Below, in pieces: positions 60,500-64,000 of a stretch of 64,000 nucleotides of DNA (position 1 is its first letter; each line of letters begins with the position of its first letter). Location of the stretch: the NCBI RefSeq assembly GCF_015706575.1, contig NW_024037058.1, forward strand, positions 18,373,547 to 18,437,546, in the 5' to 3' direction. The notes beneath the pieces are model-generated. The model ran no database searches. It had not been told where the DNA came from and was given only the letters and a program-made list of their open reading frames with translations. The position numbers and the translations under genes were made by a program. This DNA comes from Patiria miniata (taxonomy: Eukaryota > Echinodermata > Asteroidea > Valvatida > Asterinidae).

Positions 60500-62941
60500 A
60501 TGCAAAGCCTCAAATCTTATATCAGTATGCTCTACGGGGAGCGCACGAAAACCCTTGTCAAGTTATACCAACGCTCTTGTACAAGACGTTGCAAACTGAT
60601 CAATAACCTGACATTTCTGAAGAGATGTAGAGATGCGAACGTAGTCCCAAAGAGTCTCCGCCTACGAGACCCTATCAAAGAAAACAATTCTGCTCGAATC
60701 ATACATACTGCCAATAAAGCCCTACTCCGATCACAAATTGCCTCCACCCGATGTTGCCTATTCCGAACCGATCAAGAAATAAAGAGTAGCAAGGATAGTC
60801 TCCGCACGACTATGCAGCCCACAGATTATGACAAGATATCCGCCCTCACGGATAAATCTGTATCCCACACTTTTCATGCCACCCAAAGGAAACAGATCCG
60901 AAAATTCCAACGCCTCATTTCTTGTGGCAAGAAGAGAATGGACAGAGCCTCACGTAACACGTCCACAAACAAAGGGAACAATGATGACATGAATAAAGCG
61001 AACTCAGTCATAAACCTCAGCCAACGCCAGCTATCTAAAACGGAATCGAATGTCCTAGCCTTGGGTATGAATTTTGCCACTACCCCTAGCAAGATCCCGG
61101 TGGAAGAGTTCATACAATCGATTGAACCTTCTATCCGCAAGATGGATAAAGAAAAGGCAGACAACATCCGTATCCAAATACACCAAGTCTTGAAGCACTC
61201 AAAGCCACCCAAATCCAATATAACAAGACTTGAACACCAGGCTATCAACAGCTTCCGCAATGATTCTTCGATACACATCCTAAAGGCAGACAAGGGTAAT
61301 GCAACTGTCATAATGGACCGCACGGAGTATGACCATAAGGTTCAGGATATCCTCAACACAGATACCTATACTTGCCTCAAGAAAAATCCCATTCCAGCAG
61401 TCGAAAGGAAAGTTGCCGCCAAACTACTCTCCTTAAATCGTAGCTCAGCCTTACCGACTCCATTATACAGGCATCTTCGTCCATCCAGCTCGAAATGCCC
61501 AAGATTCTTTGGCCAACCGAAGATTCACAAACCGGACAAACCGCTCCGACCTATTGTGTCGTCAAGAGGTTCCCCAACCTACAACCTCGCACAACACTTA
61601 ACAAAGCTCCTACACCCACTCGTGGGAAAAACGCCTCACCATGTACCCAATTCAGCAGGGTTCATCAACACCATAAAGGGAATTAAATTGCAATCCGCAG
61701 ACATGCTAGTGAGTTTTGATGTCAAATCTTTATTCACTAATGTACCGACCGAAGAAGCATGCCTCGTAACCAAGTCGATACTCGAACAAGATGGCACACT
61801 CACGGAAAGAACCAGCTTAACGCCAGATCAAATCTATGATCTTCTCCTGACTTGCGTAAAGTCTACGTACTTCCAATGGAGAGACAATTACTATCAACAG
61901 GCTTCAGGCACTCCTATGGGGTCTCCAATTTCCCCAGTCCTGGCTAACATCTTCATGGAAGATTTCGAGCAAAAAACTTTGGCAACAGCTCAATTCCAAC
62001 CTAAGTTATGGCTTCGATACGTAGATGATACATTCATCATATGGCCACATGGCCCGGACAAGCTTGATGGTTTCCTCCGCCATCTCAACCAACAACACCC
62101 GAGTATACAATTCACCATGGAAACTGAGACATCCGATTCATTGCCTTTCCTTGATGTACTCATTTCCAAACGGGCCGATGGTTCACTTGGACACTCTGTG
62201 TACAGGAAACCTACACATACAGACCGATACCTCAATGCTCGTTCATTCCACCCACCATCAGTGAAAACCTCGGTGAACCGCACCCTACTTCGAAGGGCAC
62301 ATATCATCAGTGATGATGAACACCTACAATCCGAACTGAAGCACCTCAATAAAGTGCTAAGAGACAATGGGTACAGACCTAAGAATCACAGCCTCGCACC
62401 GGATTCGAGCATGTCTCAGACCCTGAACACACCCGATATGCCGGTTGCAGTCCTTCCATATATTGGCCAAGCATCACACAAGATCCAGCGAATCCTCCGT
62501 GAAGCCAATATTAAGGTCTACTACCGAACTCGCAATAAACTCGAAACGAAATTGTACACCCACAAAGACAAGCACAACCCGAGAAGTCAAGCAGGAGTTT
62601 ACCGAATTCCTTGCTCATGTGGCAAAGTGTACATTGGCGAGACTGGCAGAGACCTCACTACCAGGCTTAAAGAACACATAGCTCACGGCCGCAGAGGGGA
62701 ACTTGACAAATCGGCAATTGTCAAACACTCTGCTGATCTGGATCATGTTGTTGATTGGGAACAAGCGGAAATCATAGCCCCAGAGAAACACTGGTACACC
62801 CGTCGTATCAGAGAAGCTATTGAGATCCACAAACATGACACTGTCCCACAAGATATCGGCTACTTCATAAGCCACATATGGCATTCAGTTATTCCAAGTT
62901 GCAACACCCGTGGCTCACAGCCAACTGACACACCTGAGTGA
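60500..62941 (+). CDS. Penelope-like reverse transcriptase / GIY-YIG endonuclease
   Basis: About 813 residues from ATG at 60500; the frame is open from ATG 60458 (827 residues). I prefer 60500: it has a CCACC context, the upstream ATG lies in the terminal repeat, and the 60500 region is what the inverted 5' segment and the diverged copy at 11.4 kb preserve. Numbered from 60458: N-terminal region with HTANKALL and ANVVPKSL; RT fingers with LKADKGNATVIMD; FFGQPKIHKPDKPLRPIVSS; RT motif A SFDVKSLFTNVP (about 419); motif B ASGTPMGSPISPVLANIFME; catalytic YVDD (521-524); FLDVLIS; connector with Y-KPTHTDRYLN; then GIY-YIG endonuclease GVYRIPCSCGKVYIGETGR (713-731), TTRLKEH, Cys719/Cys721 and His757/His763 as the expected zinc ligands, and REAIEIHK with the likely catalytic Glu. 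All key residues are present. Confidence 0.95.
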   Translation: MQSLKSYISMLYGERTKTLVKLYQRSCTRRCKLINNLTFLKRCRDANVVPKSLRLRDPIKENNSARIIHTANKALLRSQIASTRCCLFRTDQEIKSSKDSLRTTMQPTDYDKISALTDKSVSHTFHATQRKQIRKFQRLISCGKKRMDRASRNTSTNKGNNDDMNKANSVINLSQRQLSKTESNVLALGMNFATTPSKIPVEEFIQSIEPSIRKMDKEKADNIRIQIHQVLKHSKPPKSNITRLEHQAINSFRNDSSIHILKADKGNATVIMDRTEYDHKVQDILNTDTYTCLKKNPIPAVERKVAAKLLSLNRSSALPTPLYRHLRPSSSKCPRFFGQPKIHKPDKPLRPIVSSRGSPTYNLAQHLTKLLHPLVGKTPHHVPNSAGFINTIKGIKLQSADMLVSFDVKSLFTNVPTEEACLVTKSILEQDGTLTERTSLTPDQIYDLLLTCVKSTYFQWRDNYYQQASGTPMGSPISPVLANIFMEDFEQKTLATAQFQPKLWLRYVDDTFIIWPHGPDKLDGFLRHLNQQHPSIQFTMETETSDSLPFLDVLISKRADGSLGHSVYRKPTHTDRYLNARSFHPPSVKTSVNRTLLRRAHIISDDEHLQSELKHLNKVLRDNGYRPKNHSLAPDSSMSQTLNTPDMPVAVLPYIGQASHKIQRILREANIKVYYRTRNKLETKLYTHKDKHNPRSQAGVYRIPCSCGKVYIGETGRDLTTRLKEHIAHGRRGELDKSAIVKHSADLDHVVDWEQAEIIAPEKHWYTRRIREAIEIHKHDTVPQDIGYFISHIWHSVIPSCNTRGSQPTDTPE

Positions 62942-63094
62942 GCAGGACGCTCAGCGGGCATCCCTCAACACAATGCCCAAGGCTCACAGCCAACTGACAC
63001 AGTCGAGCGAGCAGGACGCTCAGCGGGCATCCCTCAACACAATGCCCATGGCTCACAACCAACTGACACACTCGAGCGAGCAGGGCATGCCCAG
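62912..63094 (+). repeat. 69-bp tandem repeat across the stop codon of the Penelope-like element
   Basis: GGCTCACAGCCAACTGACAC starts at 62912, 62981 and 63050 (last with one change), a 69-bp period of about 2.6 copies. The first copy holds the stop TGA (62939-62941). Units keep a multiple of three. Confidence 0.9.
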
Positions 63095-63354
63095 CAAGCA
63101 CTCCTAATCCTAACAAACCCTACTTAAGGAGTAGCATCTCCAACTTTCTTCAGTCTCCTGACGATGACTAGAGCAGGCTAGTCGAAACGTTGAGACCAAA
63201 GACAAGTTCTTTTAGAACTTACAGCAGGACTGTTCTAAACAGAACAAAAAACTACTTAGCAAGTTGATAATAAGCAGGACAAGTTCTTCTCAGAACTAAT
63301 ATCTTCTAAGCAGTAGTTATTACCACATGGTGTTACCGCAAAACCCGAAACGAT
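63095..63354 (+). repeat. Right terminal repeat (pseudo-LTR)
   Basis: Same 260 bp as 60226-60485, constant offset 2869. Confidence 0.92.
63144..63201 (+). ncRNA. Minimal hammerhead ribozyme, right copy
   Basis: Same sequence and fold as the left copy (CTGACGA at 63158-63164; GAAACGTT at 63184-63191). Confidence 0.8.
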
Positions 63355-63367
63355 AGCATTATATGTA
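63355..63367 (+). repeat. Target site duplication, right
   Basis: agcattatatgta, exact match to 60173-60185. Confidence 0.88.
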
Positions 63368-63721
63368 GATAACTAAAATTGTTCATTTTATCGAAATCAC
63401 GGCACACAATCCGTGTAAAAGAAACACCGTATTAAGTCACACCAAATAATACATATCTGTAAATTTCTTAAAGAAAAATATTGTCAACGTCTGTTTACTC
63501 AGTAAATTTTAGCTTCATTGCAAACAATACCCTATCTTGATTTTTTTTTCTATAATCTGTTGGTCATTTCTTAATGATTTAGGTAAAATTGTTGTTTTTA
63601 ATTTGTCGTTACGATTTTCTGGTATTTTCGTTCCATTTATTACCCTTGAAAAACGTTGTGCTGGATAATATATATACAATATTTATATAATCAAATATTG
63701 TGGGTTTTCTTAATCTCTTAC
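63368..63721. other. Intron of the upstream gene, no feature
   Basis: AT-rich, nothing recognised. Confidence 0.4.
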
Positions 63722-63750
63722 CCCTACAGAAGAGTCGGCTGGCCCGGGAT
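63722..63750 (-). CDS. Possible 29-bp microexon of the upstream gene
   Basis: On the minus strand a T-rich tract and ACAG (ending at 63751) precede AT|CCC GGG CCA GCC GAC TCT TCT GTA GGG, followed by the donor GTAAGAG (63721 down). It would add PGPADSSVG in phase with the next exon at 59338 (GGSTPPCDDE). Only splice signals and phase support it. Confidence 0.35.
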
Positions 63751-64000
63751 CTGTAAAAAGAAAGTTTTTTTTTTAATATTGAGTCCAAATTGATACGAGC
63801 AGGAACAGGGAACAAAAACTGTAATTTGTAACTTGTATGCAGTTTTGATGTTCCCCCATTTGTGATATCTTGGATAAATGTCTGATAGAAGATGATAATG
63901 GGCAATAAAAACAAAGATGGGTTGGAAAGTTTTCTCACCGTGAAAATATTTAGCATTATATCAGAAAAATTCCGAATGCAGTCTGTCCATTCAAAATACC
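63751..64000. other. No feature recognised
   Basis: AT-rich right edge of the window. Frames over it are not convincing. Confidence 0.4.

Larger units (their letters stand above)
60186..63354 (+). mobile_element. Penelope-like retroelement, apparently complete
   Basis: In order: a 40-bp 5' segment (60186-60225) that is the exact inverse of 60480-60519; a 260-bp repeat (60226-60485) found again at the 3' end (63095-63354) with a constant offset and no difference that I can see; one long open frame; a 69-bp minisatellite; the 3' repeat. A perfect 13-bp target duplication surrounds it. This is the known layout of Penelope-like elements, including the inverted 5' piece and paired repeats with hammerhead ribozymes. 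Identical repeats, intact frame and clean duplication indicate a recent insertion. It lies in plus orientation between the two candidate exons of the minus-strand upstream gene, that is, antisense in an intron. Confidence 0.93.

Noticed and set aside
62910-63107. Small frames on both strands after the Penelope stop codon
   Set aside because: They are translations of the 69-bp tandem repeat.

Overview
The window is from an animal nuclear genome, most likely a marine invertebrate (deuterostome such as an echinoderm, hemichordate or amphioxus, or a lophotrochozoan). The signs are GT-AG introns of many kilobases, a typical metazoan CaM kinase I, tRNA-headed SINEs, many MITEs, a Penelope-like retroelement and an excess of the octamers TACATGTA and TACCGGTA. 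I cannot name the species. Coding sequence is sparse.

Two host genes are visible, both on the minus strand. Most of the window (left edge to about 55.5 kb) is the 5' two thirds of a calcium/calmodulin-dependent protein kinase type 1 gene. Six coding exons (55507-55416, 54085-53954, 45879-45805, 19406-19268, 10671-10472, 8528-8416) join in phase and encode residues 1 to about 250: N-terminus, glycine loop, catalytic lysine, HRD, DFG, activation loop and the start of the C lobe. The rest of the catalytic domain and the autoinhibitory/calmodulin-binding tail lie beyond position 1. Upstream is the 3' end of a second minus-strand gene: an acidic, serine-rich last exon at 59338-59192 and a possible 29-bp microexon at 63750-63722.

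Almost everything else is intronic mobile or repetitive DNA. The best element is a 3.17-kb Penelope-like element at 60186-63354, with an open reading frame of about 813-827 residues (reverse transcriptase plus GIY-YIG endonuclease), apparently identical 260-bp flanking repeats each carrying a minimal hammerhead ribozyme, a 40-bp perfect 5' inverted segment and a perfect 13-bp target duplication. A lone terminal unit of a diverged relative sits at 11393-11592 with its own 12-bp duplication. The two copies differ by paired changes in their RNA stems.

The introns also hold several DNA-transposon families whose ends and target duplications can be read directly: TTAA-flanked elements with internal palindromes (five or more copies), Harbinger-like MITEs with 3-bp duplications (four copies, one nested inside a TTAA element), two hAT-type MITEs with perfect 8-bp duplications (one built from a 16-bp motif in both orientations), a family ending GGGCAATTCCAC with 4-bp duplications and arrays of GGTAACGGAAGGACG, and a 1-kb foldback element. 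There are also SINEs, two LINE 3' ends, a solo LTR, and G-rich or C-rich minisatellites at 24.3, 32.4 and 42.7 kb that alternate in strand. Long stretches between these contain nothing I can recognise.
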